The position numbers were made by a program, and so were the translations under genes. 64,000 nucleotides of DNA from Castor canadensis (lineage: Eukaryota > Chordata > Mammalia > Rodentia > Castoridae): assembly GCF_047511655.1 (NCBI RefSeq), contig NC_133386.1, forward strand, positions 171,947,146 through 172,011,145. The letters run 5' to 3'. Position 1 is the stretch's first letter, and each line of letters starts with the position of its first letter. The notes under the pieces are model-generated. The model was not told the origin of the DNA and searched no databases. It saw nothing but the letters and a program-made list of their open reading frames with translations. Shown piece by piece: positions 42,390 to 53,524 of this stretch.

Positions 42390-42500
42390 AGTTTGGGAAG
42401 CATGGAGTCTAAATCCAATTTTTCCCTTAACAGATGGGAAAATGAAATCCCAGTAGAGGCAGCAATAGAAATGGAGCCTCCTGTGCTTTAGACCAGCTCC
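42390..42500 (-). repeat. MIR-like relic (antisense)
   Basis: 'CAGATGGGAAAATGAAATCC' with 'GAAATGGAGCCTCCTGTGC' fits reversed MIR, diverged. Confidence 0.45.
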
Positions 42501-42609
42501 ATTCCTACCTTTTTGGGAGCACAAACTACTGTGCAGCAGTGTGCTGAGGAATGTGCTGAGTGGACTGTGTGCACTTTTCCAAATTCAACACCATCCTTCC
42601 CCATCTGCT

Positions 42610-43015
42610 TTGTGATCCTGCAGACCAACGTCTGTGTACAGCATCACCTTTCTCCCTATTTCTGATTGGGTCTGGTCAATGGCAGACAAGGGATTGGAGG
42701 ATAAGATGAGAGTGAGGTCATATATTCAGTCCTCAGATCCCTCCCTGCCAGGCCTCAGGTTAGCAGAGCCTATTCTCTACCAAAGGAGGCTGTCCTCTCC
42801 AGCTAGAGAGAGGTCCACTAGTTTCTGGGGTATTCTCTATTTTCTCACCTCCTTAGACTCAGGAGTGGTCATGGCTTCCTCAGCTATCAACTCCAGAGTG
42901 CTTATTATACCAGTTACGTCTTTGTAAATTATGTCTTCTTTTAACTGTCTTCAAACCTCTTTGTAAAAGTATCATTTACTTCCTTCAAGGACACTAATAA
43001 TAAATAGTACCAGAA
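42610..43015 (+). repeat. Unclassified ancient repeat
   Basis: The pattern 'TCTGATTGGGTCTGGTCAAT', 'TCAGATCCCTCCCTGCCAGG', 'CAGTTACGTCTTTGTAAAT' resembles a known old mammalian repeat ending in TTTGTAAATAGTCCC-like sequence. A similar ending (TTCTTTGTAAATAGCCCC, 47249-47266) suggests another copy at about 46850-47310. Family name uncertain. Confidence 0.4.
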
Positions 43016-44320
43016 GCAGCGCAAGGAAACAGTCCCTCAAAGTGGGATCCTGGATTTGGGTTGCTCACACATTCATTAAGCACACGTGTTACTGTCTTGT
43101 GAGCTGGGGAGTGGTACTGGTTATTGTGGTTTGAGTGGCCTTACAGTTACGTAAATCATCACTATTTGTGTCATAGAGTGGAATGGAATGCATGTGTATT
43201 ATGCTTCACAACCAATTGCCACAGGTCTTTCTTTAGTCACTTCCATGGACAATGATGGTGACAAAGATTGTGGTGTGGTTTGGCTAACTCTGAAGACCCT
43301 AAGGACACATGCGCAGAGAAAAAGGCAAATTAAAAGTTTTGAATATCTACCTAAGGATACAGATAGAAGAGCAAGAAGTCCTTGAATCTGAAGGTACAGG
43401 TAACCAGTATCAATAGGTAGCTCCAACTGCCAGAGCCCTGTTCCTCCTCCTTGAAGTTTCTGATGGCTGGTTAGGAAAAGAAAGACAATGACAGAGCAGT
43501 TTATGGATGAGTCTGCAAGACATTCTGGAACCAACTGAGAATGATGGTCACTACTTACAGACCTGCTTGTGGGGGTTGTGGCCTAAAGGACAGTAGTGAC
43601 AATAAATCCTGCAAGTAGGTGAGGAAAGAGCAGATTGGAAACTTGGTGACAAGGAGGTCTGGGGAGAGAGTTGCAGATTGATCTCTGGGAATGGGCACAG
43701 TGTGAAGATATTTGTACCTCCTGTATATAATCTATGAGGGCATTTATGTGCAGATAAGGCTCCAAATAATCCTATGGACATAGTGATCTGTCTGAGGGAT
43801 GTTTGTCCTTCAGATACCCTGAGCTTGCTTCATGTGCAGAAAGGTCATGGCAAAAAGAATAGATGGCATGCATGTCTCCAAGAAAAAAGATGGTCTCTCA
43901 CCAAGGCTGATCTGGCTTTCGCCATTGCTAGGAACATTCTGCAATTTAAACAAAAACATAAACAAAAAAACAAAGAATGCCCATATAAGCCTTGAGTGCA
44001 GTGTCATTCCTCAGAAGATCAGCCAACTACCTGATAGCAGGACGATAGCATTGGGTCCCTCTTGTTAAGGAGAAGGCAAGGTTTTAATCTTCATGGGAAA
44101 GGTACCTATTCCATTTTCAGAGTTTGCTTCTCTTATAGTGCTTCAGTCAGCATTCTCTTTGGGGGTTACCTGGACAGTATTATCTATTATCATGGTATTC
44201 CATACAATGTTATCTCTTGGTTGTCCTTTTCTAACAATAACAAAAGCATAGCATGGGACTCAAGACTTAGGAATTTCCTGGTATTTTTCCATATACCCTC
44301 TCACCAAGAAGGAAGTGACT
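43016..44320. other. Unassigned, apparently unique sequence
   Basis: No repeat or gene recognised. A doubled GGAATG word (TEAD-type) occurs near 43180-43190. Confidence 0.4.
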
Positions 44321-44377
44321 GGATGTATTAGTTTTCTATTGCAAAACAAATATCCCCAAACTCAGCATTTTCCCTTT

Positions 44378-44713
44378 TTTTTTTTTTTTGGTGGTATTAG
44401 GGTTTGAACTCAGGGCTTTGAACTTGTTAGGCAGGTGCTCTACCACCTAAGTCACTCCTCCAGCCTCTTTTACTCTGGTTATTTTAGAGGCAAGGTCTCA
44501 CTTTTTGCCTAGGCCAGCCTTGATCACAATCTTCCTATTTTGTGCTTCCTACTATAGCTGGGATGACAGGTATATGCCACAATATACCCAATTTATTTCC
44601 CATTGAGCTGGGGTTTACAAAGTTGTTTTTTTTGGCTTGGGACCTGAGATCCTACTGATCTCGGCTTCCTAAGTAGATAGGATTAAAAGTGTGAACCACC
44701 AGTGTCTGACTCC
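44378..44713 (-). mobile_element. Trimeric composite SINE (antisense)
   Basis: Poly-T head, then the reversed ID-like body ('GAACTCAGGGCTTTGAAC', 'AGGTGCTCTACCACC'), B1-like monomer 2 ('GGTTATTTTAGAGGCAAGG', 'GCCTAGGCCAGCCTTG') and B1-like monomer 1 ('GATCTCGGCTTCCTAAG', 'AAAGTGTGAACCACCAGTG'). Flanks CCAAACTCAGCATTTT and CCAAAACTCAATATCTT form an imperfect target duplication. Confidence 0.9.
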
Positions 44714-45074
44714 AAAACTCAATATCTTAAAACAGCAAACTTCTCCCCCAGTTTCTGTGGGTCCAGAATGTGGGCATGGCTTACCTGGGTACCTCTGATT
44801 TAGGGTTTTCCACAAGGCCTCAAGCAAGGCCTTGCCCAGGGCAATGAACATCTCAAGACTTTTCTTGGGAGGAACTACTCCCACTTAGGTGGCTGCTTGC
44901 AGGAAATGACAGTTTCTTGCCATGTAGGCCTCCCCAGAGAGCAACGCAAAACAGAGCATCTGGATTCCATCAGAGTAAGTAAACAAAAGAAAGAGAAAGA
45001 GCAAGCAAGACAGAAGCTAGTGTCTTTTTTGTAATCTGACCTCAGAGAGTGACTTCCCTTCATTTTGTTATATC

Positions 45075-45409
45075 CTTTTTTTTTTTTTTCAGTACTGAGG
45101 TGTTAAACTCAAGGCCTTATGTTTGCTAAACAGGTGTTTTACCACTTGAGCTGCTCTCTTAGTCCTTTTTGCACTGGTTATTTTTGACATAAGGTTTCAC
45201 TTTATAATCGGGTCAGCCTAGTCCACGATCCTCCTATTTGTGCTTACCCACACAGCTAGGATGACAGACATGTGCTGCCACACACAGCTTTTTATTGGTT
45301 GAGATGAGGTCTTGTGAACTTTTTGCCCACGCTGGCCTTGAACTGCGATCCTACCAGTCTCCACCTTCAAAGAGCTGAGATTGCATGCATAAGCCACTGT
45401 GCTTGGCCT
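45075..45409 (-). mobile_element. Trimeric composite SINE (antisense) with TSD
   Basis: Same module order as the neighbour: poly-T, reversed ID body ('GGTGTTTTACCACTTGAGC'), B1-like monomer ('GACATAAGGTTTCACTTTA') and B1-like monomer ('GAACTTTTTGCCCACGCTGG', 'AAGCCACTGTGCTTGGC'). Flanking words TTCATTTTGTTATATC (45059-45074) and CTCATTTTGCTATATTC (45408-45424) are a slightly decayed target duplication. Confidence 0.9.
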
Positions 45410-45545
45410 CATTTTGCTATATTCTATTTAATAGAAGTAAGTCACTAGGTCCAGCCCACATTCAAGAGAAAGAAATTAACTTGACCAAAAATCCCTGAAG
45501 CAGGAATCATGGCAGCCATTTTAGAGGCAATGTTACAGCTCTATC

Positions 45546-47621
45546 CTATAGTTTGTAACACATGGTGAATAGGTTCCATCTCCACCACCTGGCGAAAGCA
45601 CAGATCTGGAAAGCCAGGGGTGGAAGAAGAAATGTTCCCTCTCACTATAGCAAGAAATAACCTACTTACAAAATTGATACCTTTCTTCCTGTGTTCTTGA
45701 GCTGAATGGGTTTAGAGGTTCTAGTGCCTGGGGATAAAATGCTCTCCCTAGGGGCCACGGCCATGGTTCTCCTAAATTATATGCTGAGTCTTCTGCTGGT
45801 CATTATGGGTACCTTGTATCCCTAAACTGATAAACAGAGAAGAAAGTCATTACATTTCTAAGAATGGGAGTGCTACCACACAATGGGGGCAAGAAGGATT
45901 ATAAATGAAACGTAAGGGAATTCCAAACACGGAAGACCAGGGGAGTCTCCCAGTACTCTTTTTCTTGTAGCACTGATCATTAGAAAACTATGGTGTCCAA
46001 ATGAAGAGGATTCAGATGTTGTGGCTGTGAAGGTTTGGGTCATAACAGGAAAAGAACCTCATCTAACCAAGGCAGAGGGTGTGGAAAGCACAGAATTGGA
46101 TGTAGGAGAAGAGAACTATACTTATCACTTTAAGCCTAATGATTAGGTAGAGAAATGGGCCCTGTAGAAGCTATAATTTATGTTGTTTCTTTGCTTTTGT
46201 TTTCTCCTTCTACCTTCTAAGAAGAGCACAGGTAATGACTAAGTTTTTATTTCAAGTGACAGCATAACTGAATCCCTCACCCTGACATGACACAGGCATT
46301 GAGGACTTTATAGAGGCTGAGCTGAAAGTGGTGACCTGGGATAGACAGTCGCTATTTACTTCTCTCCATCTACTTTCTGCCCATCTCCATCTTTGTGTGC
46401 TGCGAGACTGATCTCTACAGGCCCCATCTACTGGAATTTCTTAACTCTGGCTCTCAAGAAGAATGGACAGGACACAGGTGGTGGAAGGAGATGGATGGGG
46501 TTATTTATTCCTCCTATTCCTTCCATGTCAAGCTGCAGATTGGCCATGATTCTTTCTTGGCCAAAGGTTGGTTTTCTGTGACTGTTTGGGTTCTTTTAAA
46601 AGCAGTGTCCAAGAAAAGAACATGAGCCTTGTAGTTAACTTGGGAATTGACTCCAGGAAGCAGAAGAAAGGGAAAAAAATCAAGAAAATGTCTATTAATG
46701 ATCTGGTCATTGTCATAGGTAACACGGGTGGAATCACTTTGGGGACTCTCTGAGGAACTGTTAGTGTGTGCCTCAGAATAATCTTCCTGGAGGCTAAGGA
46801 ATTTGGGACACTTATCTGCTGACTCCTAGCCACAATCCATGGAAGTTGCTCCTGGAAACACCAACTCAATTAATTTCTCCATTGTACTGGTTCTGGCTAA
46901 CTGGCCTTCTGTAGCTTTGGAGAAAGCCTTAAGCAGCAAAGTTGAGAAATGCCTTGAACAGCCTCTGATCACCAAGTCCTCTTGGTGTAGGACTCGGGCA
47001 AAGAGCAAGGACTGTTTACCATCTGATACAAAGTCAGGAGGACTGAGGTATACAGTCACCCTGTGGGTATATGCACTGATCTGGATAACCAGGAGTACAT
47101 CGGCAACTTCTCACTCTCTTACAGATGCAGGACGCCTGGGTCTGCTTCTTCCAAGTGCCCCTTCATCCTGACCATCCTAAAGCTTCTGGTCCTTACCTCA
47201 CCGTGGTCCAATTGTACTTCATTATCCCCTGTGTGTTTACACTAAGGATGACTTCTTTGTAAATAGCCCCTCCTTCAATTCTCTTCGGTCATTCTTTTGA
47301 TCTGTTTTATGCCAAAACTCTAACAGAAAGAAGGAGCAAGTCTCTAAAACGGAACATACAATGAGCTAAAATCCAGATAGTCTAGACATGTCTAGTGTTC
47401 CCACAGCCACCTACCACCCACATATAAGTTCCTTATTAAAATATTCAGAGCCACAGAATCAATTTTCTGAATTAATCTAAAGACTTTGAGAAAACATTTT
47501 TCATGCCAAAGAAACAGACTCTAAGAACTAATATAAAAATTCATTATTTTTAAAAAAATTTTCTAAATGATTTTGAAATATTCAAAAAGGAGAATTTCTT
47601 TTAAAGAAATGAAAAGGTAAA
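45546..47621. other. Long unassigned stretch
   Basis: About 2 kb not confidently assigned. Several 60-110-codon frames lie on both strands (46393-47245) without recognised motifs and broken by stops. The end near 47249-47266 shares a tail word with the 42610-43015 repeat, so part may be an old repeat. Confidence 0.35.
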
Positions 47622-47765
47622 CCAGGCATAATGGCACATACCTGTAACCACAGTATTTGGAAGGTTGAGGCAGGAGAATCATGAGTTCCAGGTCAGCCTA
47701 GGTTAAGAAGTGAATTCAAGATCAGCCCAGTCTATATATTGAGATCTTGTCTTAAAAAAAAAAAA
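47622..47765 (+). mobile_element. B1 SINE
   Basis: 'CAGGCATAATGGCACATACC', 'TGTAACCACAGTATTTGGAA', 'GGTTGAGGCAGGAGAATC', 'GAGTTCCAGGTCAGCCTAGG', 'TCAAGATCAGCCCAGTC' (partial internal duplication) and a poly-A tail. Confidence 0.88.
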
Positions 47766-49222
47766 GAAAATTGTATAAAGTTTTAATTTCCTAAAATTAG
47801 TGAATCTAAACTCCTTTTGCTATATTTAGGGGATCGCCCACTTCATTAGTCTTAATGGATGGGCACCAGCACTCTGCAGGCTCCCCTGAAGGAAGATAGT
47901 TCACATGTAACTTAGGTTCCACCAATCAGACATTGGCCAAAGACAGGCCTAGGGAGGCAAATTCAAGAATCCTTACAGCAAAAATGGTGGCAACAGTATG
48001 GCTTCATCTAATTTCTCAAAGCCACAATGTCACAATTAAAGCAGAAATATCTCATGTCCAGTATGGGGGGGGGGAGGTAGGAAACAGTGAAAACATCCAC
48101 TGTTGGCAGTGGAGGTTATCTGGGCATGATTTTGGATGTCATCCTTGGCTGTGTCGATTCTAATCCTTGTTCATCACCCTTATGATGAATCAATGTCTTT
48201 TAATAGATCCTCTTTCCTACCACTTCTGCTATAACAGCCAGAATCAATTTCTATATTTTAAAAATTAATACTAAGGTAGGGTCTTTTCATTGATAATGCT
48301 ATACAAGTATATAGTATTTTATAAAAATAATTAATGCACTTAGAAGTGCAGTTAATAAGACTAAAAGTAACAGAAGGAATGTTTTTTAAGAACAGAATTG
48401 TCGGTTCCATTAAAATTGAAAGGCTTCACTGCCATATGAATCATTTCTATCATGGTTGTCAGTATATATATGTGTGTGTTTGTGTGTATGTATATGCATG
48501 TATCATAAATATAAAATTATGGGTTACTGAGGCCTATCTGTGTGACAAAAGATTATAGGCCATGCAATGCTTCTTTTAGAGCTCTGATTGGAGCTGCATC
48601 CTCCTTTGGAAGAGACAGAGATGCTCTGGGTGATCAAAGAGTCACCAAGGGATACTGGTTGGACCAGCAGACTTCCCCACTCCATGATTCTGTGCAGTAT
48701 TCCAGGAGATACCAAACCCAATTTTAAATTCTCCATAAGTCCAGTGTGTGTGTGGGGGGGGGGTGTGGGTGTGTGTGGGAGGGTGTATGGGTGTGTTTTA
48801 GGCCATTTCTCCTGCTAAGACCCTCCTGCCTGAATTTCATTGAGTTCTATTGCTCACCATACAGACATATGGGATTCTCTCCCTCTTTTGGAAATCTTCC
48901 TTAACTAAGGTTAAAAATATAGAATGATTACATGGTGCTATGTCCACACAAAGTACTCAATAAGTATTTGCTTCCACATGACAAATCAAAGCAAAGTATT
49001 AAATTCTTCCTTGTCCATTGTCCCTTTTCCTGTTTCTCTAGAATGTCTTGGAACATTGCACAACTAAGTAAACTCAATCTGAGTCTATGGGAAAACAAAA
49101 CTTATTAAGAATATATTCTTATCAGACTTCATTAATAATTCAAGTATACACTCAATTATTGAGTGACTAGTGTTTTCTAGCTATGACACCAGCTACTGTT
49201 GTCACAGAGGGGGATACAAAAG
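47766..49222. other. Unassigned stretch with simple repeats
   Basis: AT-rich near 48240-48400. A TG/TATG-type simple repeat lies at 48462-48500 and a G-rich tract at 48743-48797. No gene or interspersed repeat recognised. Confidence 0.4.
48743..48797 (+). repeat. G/T-rich simple repeat with quadruplex potential
   Basis: A (TG)n runs into ten consecutive Gs, then GGG tracts separated by 3, 7, 1 and 5 nt. This satisfies the usual four-tract G-quadruplex pattern on the plus strand. Confidence 0.85.
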
Positions 49223-49355
49223 TCTGGAATATTGGTTTTCAAATTGTACAAGCTGTACAAAATCAGAAAATCTAGGAATGAGACCCCAAATCTGTCAAAA
49301 TGACAAGCCCTACTAGTGTTCTGATGTACACTCAACTTTGAGAACTCCTGCTACA
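49223..49355. repeat. MER5A-like DNA transposon relic (copy 1)
   Basis: Ends resemble the MER5A (hAT-Charlie) inverted termini: 'TTGGTTTTCAAATTGTAC' at the left and 'CAACTTTGAGAACTCCTG' at the right, about 130 bp. Non-autonomous and diverged. Confidence 0.55.
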
Positions 49356-49361
49356 GAATTG

Positions 49362-49530
49362 TGGTTCTTAACTTTGAATGCCCCTTAAAAATCAACTGAG
49401 AGTTATTTTAAAAAGCAAAAATTGTGTCCCACCACCAACCAATTGAGCTATGACCTCTGTGAGTGAGGCCCAAGCAGAAGGAATTTCTTAAGCTCCCCGG
49501 GCTTCTTTCCATTACACAAGCAAGAATGAC
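49362..49530. repeat. MER5A-like DNA transposon relic (copy 2)
   Basis: 'GTGGTTCTTAACTTTGAATG', 'CTTAAAAATCAACTGAGAG', 'TGTGTCCCACCACCAACC' and 'TCTTAAGCTCCCCGGG' follow MER5A order. It lies directly after copy 1. Confidence 0.6.
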
Positions 49531-50547
49531 AGCCACCAATCTAAACACTCACGTTCAATAGAGTCATGAATGCAAATAGTTCTAAAATAAAGCAAAATGT
49601 AATAACATTTTAAAACAGAGACACCAAAGCAATGGATAAGTAAGGAGTAATCTGTCAGTAATGCTACCTGCTGTAACACACTTCCAAAGCACTGAAAATT
49701 AAAACCATGAAACTAATGTCCAGTGTAGCCCACAGATCTCTGCTTCATGCAGTCCCTTAAGAGGCCCAAACTCTTTCCATCTCGTAGAAAGTCCTTGGCA
49801 TCTGCCACATTAGTCTGGTAAATGATAAGAGAATAAGGATCTCAGTCCACATAGCCCCACTTGACTTCAGGGAAGGCTGAGAGTGTAGTTCAGATGTGAC
49901 CCCCAAGGAAGAAACTGAGGGTTTGGCAGGCAACACAGCAGCTGGACATCTGTCCAAGGGACTCTCCACAAAGACCCTGAACAGATAATCGCTGAGTTTG
50001 CTGGAGCAGGACATGGTATCCACATTAGTAGTACATGTACTCCCCCATAGTTTTCAAAAGAAAAGCAAATGAAAAATTAGCCCCAAGCTGGCTGCATTAG
50101 AAAGTGCGACTTTAGTAAAGCAATAAGTTTTAAGGAGAAAGTTGTGAGAAAGGAAGAACCTTCCAGAAGTCACGGAGGAAATAATTTCACAATTCTAAAT
50201 GACTGAGATGTTAATGTGGGAAAATTAGCTGGCAAATATGTCCATGAATGTTTCCATTTACACATTTATGTGTCACCATGTGTGGGTAGTGATGTTGGGT
50301 CATGTAGCAGCAGCCTTGATCGGCCTTGATGGGCACTTCTGTGGGAGGCTGGGAGAGTTGTTTACAAAGCTTCTGCACTGTGACTCTGGGTATTTTAGAT
50401 AAATCTTTGCAAAAGTTGACCTGCTCATGTATCAACAGTGACTTCAAAATTGACCAAATGATAGTTCCTGAGTCTTAGTATCTTAGCTATATCTTCTAAA
50501 ATCAGAGCTCAGTCTTTTTCCACTCACCGATTCAAGAAAAGCACACA
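49531..50547. other. Unassigned, apparently unique sequence
   Basis: No feature recognised; 50180-50470 is a low-repeat stretch that could be conserved but cannot be judged here. Confidence 0.4.
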
Positions 50548-50549
50548 AG

Positions 50550-50900
50550 TTGGGTGCTGGTGGCTCATGCCTGCAATCCTAACTACTTGGGAGGCTGAGA
50601 TTGGGAGGATTATGTTTGAAGACCGACCTGGGCAAAAAGTTCATGAGACCCCCCCATCTCAACCAATAGCTGGATGCAGCAGTGTGTGCTTGTCATCCCA
50701 AGCTATGAGGTAGGCTGAGATTGGGAGGATTGACACTCCAGGCCATCTCAACAGAAAAAAACTGGACATGGTGGTGCACACTTGTCATCCCAGCAACTGC
50801 GGGACACGTAAAATAGGAAGATTGCGGTTCAGGCTGACCTGGGCAAAAAGCAAGACCCTATCTCCAAAATAACCAGAGCAAAAATGGCTGGAGGCGTGGA
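50550..50900 (+). mobile_element. Tetrameric-type composite SINE (three B1-like monomers, truncated ID)
   Basis: Monomer 1 ('GGTGGCTCATGCCTGCAATC', 'CTACTTGGGAGGCTGAGATT'), monomer 2 ('AGCTGGATGCAGCAGTGTG', 'AGGTAGGCTGAGATTGGG') and monomer 3 ('GACATGGTGGTGCACACTTG', 'CAGGCTGACCTGGGCAAAAA', 'CTCCAAAATAACCAGAGC') are followed by only the first bases of the ID body (AATGGCTGGAGGCGTGG). It has one more B1 unit than the other copies. Confidence 0.88.
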
Positions 50901-51467
50901 GACCAAGTCTCACTCTGTCATTGTGGGTGGTCACAGGGCTGGAGCAGGTAACAGAGAGCCACTGAAGCCTGAAAATCATTTCTTCTCACTTGCACCATTT
51001 CAGGCAGAACCACCTGCAAACATGGAAGGAAATTGTGCTGGGTGTCACTGTGCCACACTGAGCCAGATCAAAGAGTCCCCACCCCAGAGCGTTCACCTTG
51101 GGCAAAAAGTCAGACAGCATCACCACTTCCAATGAAAATATCTCAATGCTTTTCCACATCACCATGTTGATTCCTATGATGGGTAGGTCCCTGTTGCACA
51201 GAGAGAGTGAAACATGTGCAACTTACACTGCTGGTCAAAGAAAAAAGATGAGACCAGGACTCTGGGCTTCTGTTTCTGAGGCTAGGGCTTGTTCTCTCCA
51301 AAGCCACATCTGTATGCTCCATCCCAGTGTGGACACCTGAGAGCTGCTGCATTGAGCTCGGTGAGCTGAAAACCTGGCTCTGGTGAGAGGAAGCAGTGGA
51401 GAAGGGAGAAGTGCTGTGGTCCCACAAACCAGTTCCAACCAGGTGTCTGATTAACCACTGCTCTGGT
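50901..51467. other. Unassigned non-coding stretch
   Basis: Overlapping frames on both strands (51098-51438) but no motif or splice support. Confidence 0.4.
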
Positions 51468-51478
51468 CTTGGCCATTT

Positions 51479-51698
51479 GTTTTTTTTCTGGGGGTGGAGA
51501 GTGACTGGGATTTGAGTTCAAGACCAGACATGCAAAGCAAATGTTCCACCACTTGAACCACACCTTCATTCCATTTTGCTCTGGTTATTTTGGAGATGGG
51601 GTCTCAAGAACTATTTGCCTGGGCTGGCCTCAAGCCCTAATCCTCCCCATCTCATGCTCTCAAGTAACTAGGATTACAGCATAGCTACTGACACCTGG
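51479..51698 (-). mobile_element. Dimeric composite SINE (antisense) with 11-bp TSD
   Basis: Reversed ID body ('GGATTTGAGTTCAAGACC', 'TGTTCCACCACTTGAACC') then a B1-like monomer ('CTCTGGTTATTTTGGAGATG', 'TTTGCCTGGGCTGGCCTC', 'GTAACTAGGATTACAGC'). It is flanked by CTTGGCCATTT at 51468-51478 and 51699-51709, a perfect duplication. Confidence 0.92.
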
Positions 51699-51709
51699 CT
51701 TGGCCATTT

Positions 51710-52149
51710 CTTGCAAGGGGAAATGGTGGTGGTTTCCCCACACTCAGGGGCTTGAGGAAGGAGCTCCCACCTCAGTCTGCTAAGACAACACCTGCCGAGA
51801 CAGTTCTCTTTCTTCCCTCAGTCATTTCTGGCTGGCCCCCTTCCCTCTGTGTGGAAACTGAGAAGATTGGCCTTATAATGATCTCTTCTTGTTCTTAATT
51901 TCTGCAGAGCCTTCCTGGCATGGTTCAAGGTGGAGTTTTCATGCAGTCTCTGGTCCACCTTGGAAAGGAGAAGAGACCTTGGCCTTGCCCTCTAGCATTT
52001 CCACTTTACCTTCATTCTTTCCCAGTTGTGGTATTGGCAGGGTTTCCCTCCTCCTGCCCAGTCTTGGACAGCCATGGCCTTAATTGAGACACTAAAAGGA
52101 ACTTTCATGCTTCCCCCATGGACAGTTCCAGGGCACTAAGCTCAGGCAC
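51710..52149. other. Unassigned non-coding stretch
   Basis: No feature recognised. Confidence 0.4.
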
Positions 52150-52500
52150 CAAACTAGGACTTGATGCTGTGCTGTGACTTTACACTGTGTTGTGCCTGCT
52201 GCCTACAATGACCTTCCTGCTCTGGCCTCCCTGTGGAGGCCTCCAGATGACTGGGCCTTACTGCAAATTTATCTCCTTCAGCAGCTCTTCCTGCACCCAG
52301 CCCCTCTTACCACCACAGCCTCCCAGAGCTGGAGGATCCCTCCTAGCAGGCAGGGAACTCAGTCCCTCGCTCCATTGTACCTATGGGTTGATACATCTTT
52401 CATCTCCACTCCCTGCATTCTCATAATACCCGACCCTCACTTAGAAAGCCCTCAGTACGCATTGGTTAAGTTGGGAATGCATTCTGTTGTACAGCATTGT
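52150..52500 (+). mobile_element. L2 LINE fragment (sense)
   Basis: 'GCCTACAATGACCTTCCTGC', 'AGATGACTGGGCCTTACTGC', 'AAATTTATCTCCTTCAGCAG', 'GCCCTCAGTACGCATTGG' follow the L2 3' region. Non-coding. Confidence 0.65.
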
Positions 52501-52569
52501 AGAACCATGTGGGGAAAGCTTTTGTCACAGGCTTGGGTCCCCTAAGCTGAGGAATATATTGGAAAGGAG

Positions 52570-52765
52570 AGAAATAGTAAGAGGTCATGTTTGTTGAGTA
52601 CTTAATACGTGCCAGTCACTATTATAGGCTTTGGCCGTATATTATCTCACTGAATCCTCACAACAACTGTATGAGATTGGTGCCCTCTCCATTTTGCTCC
52701 TGAGAAAACAGAGGTGTAGAAAAGATCTCACAACTAAGACATGATAGAGAAATTTCAACCTCAAA
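52570..52765 (-). repeat. MIR SINE (antisense)
   Basis: 'TTGTTGAGTACTTAATACG', 'TGCCAGTCACTATTATAGG', 'ATCTCACTGAATCCTCACAA', 'ACAGAGGTGTAGAAAAGATC' in reversed MIR order. Confidence 0.85.
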
Positions 52766-53524
52766 GCTAAGCCATTAAACAAATCAGTCATGCATAGTGT
52801 GTGTTTAGTGGTAGCTCCCCCACCCCCTCCAAGCCACAAAGGAGCACATAGCATGGGTTAGACACACTCACATGGATCAGTTGGACAAAAGGCAAGACAG
52901 AGCCTGCCCCAAGCAGTAACTCTCAATGTTCTCCAAATATGCATGCAGGAGCAAGAGTCAGGGAAGAAGTGATGAGGACTAAGCGAGAGGCAGGTCCAGG
53001 AAGGACTCCTATAGGGAAGACCACATCCAGCCTGGGGCCTGGGAGGACACATTTGCAGGGCCTGCAGGCAAGGGGAGGGCAGTAGTGATAGAGAGGAAAA
53101 AATCCTTGTCAGGTTTCTTCCATGATGTTGGAAGGGCCAGGCTGGACTTAGCCACCATTTCCAGACTGATCCGATATAAAACTGCCAGAACTTGGCTTTA
53201 GTTAAAGTTGGGGCCACATGGAGCTGAGAGCAGCACTCATGGCTGTCCATCAGTCATCTTGCCAGGACAGGGCGAGGAGCAGTGGCTGGGAGGATACTCA
53301 AAGTCAAGGTGGGAAGGTTCCTTATCAATAGAAAGGAAAAGTGACTGGTGCTTATAAATCAAGGGGTGGCTGAGAATCGAGATCAGCTTTGGAAATGGCA
53401 TGTTTTTCTCTCTTACCCCAAGAGACCAAGGAAGTGGAAACTATGCAAGCAGGGCTTGCTGTCCACCCTACCCCTCAGCTTTCAAAAGAATTTGATGGGT
53501 CTTTGGAAAATATTCAAATTCCTG
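52766..53524. other. Unassigned stretch, GC-richer
   Basis: A 130-codon minus-strand frame (52858-53250) has no recognised domain. No repeat assigned. Confidence 0.4.

Larger units (their letters stand above)
44322..45545 (-). mobile_element. Old LTR-like element (antisense) split by two trimeric SINEs
   Basis: Pieces of one element are distributed around two SINEs: 'TATTAGTTTTCTATTGCAAA', 'CTTCTCCCCCAGTTTCTGTG', 'GGGCATGGCTTACCTGGG', 'TTCCACAAGGCCTCAAGC', 'CATCTGGATTCCATCAGAG', 'AAGTAAGTCACTAGGTCC' and 'GGCAGCCATTTTAGAGGC'. The order fits a familiar old MaLR/MLT-like repeat read in antisense. Exact family not certain. Confidence 0.55.

Noticed and set aside
46393-47245. Cluster of overlapping frames that first looked like a processed pseudogene
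   Set aside because: I could not match any stretch to a protein family in any frame, and the 3' end resembles an old repeat tail. Left as unassigned.
52858-53250. 130-codon minus-strand frame
   Set aside because: Pro/Cys-rich low-complexity translation from a GC-richer stretch, non-ATG start, no domain.
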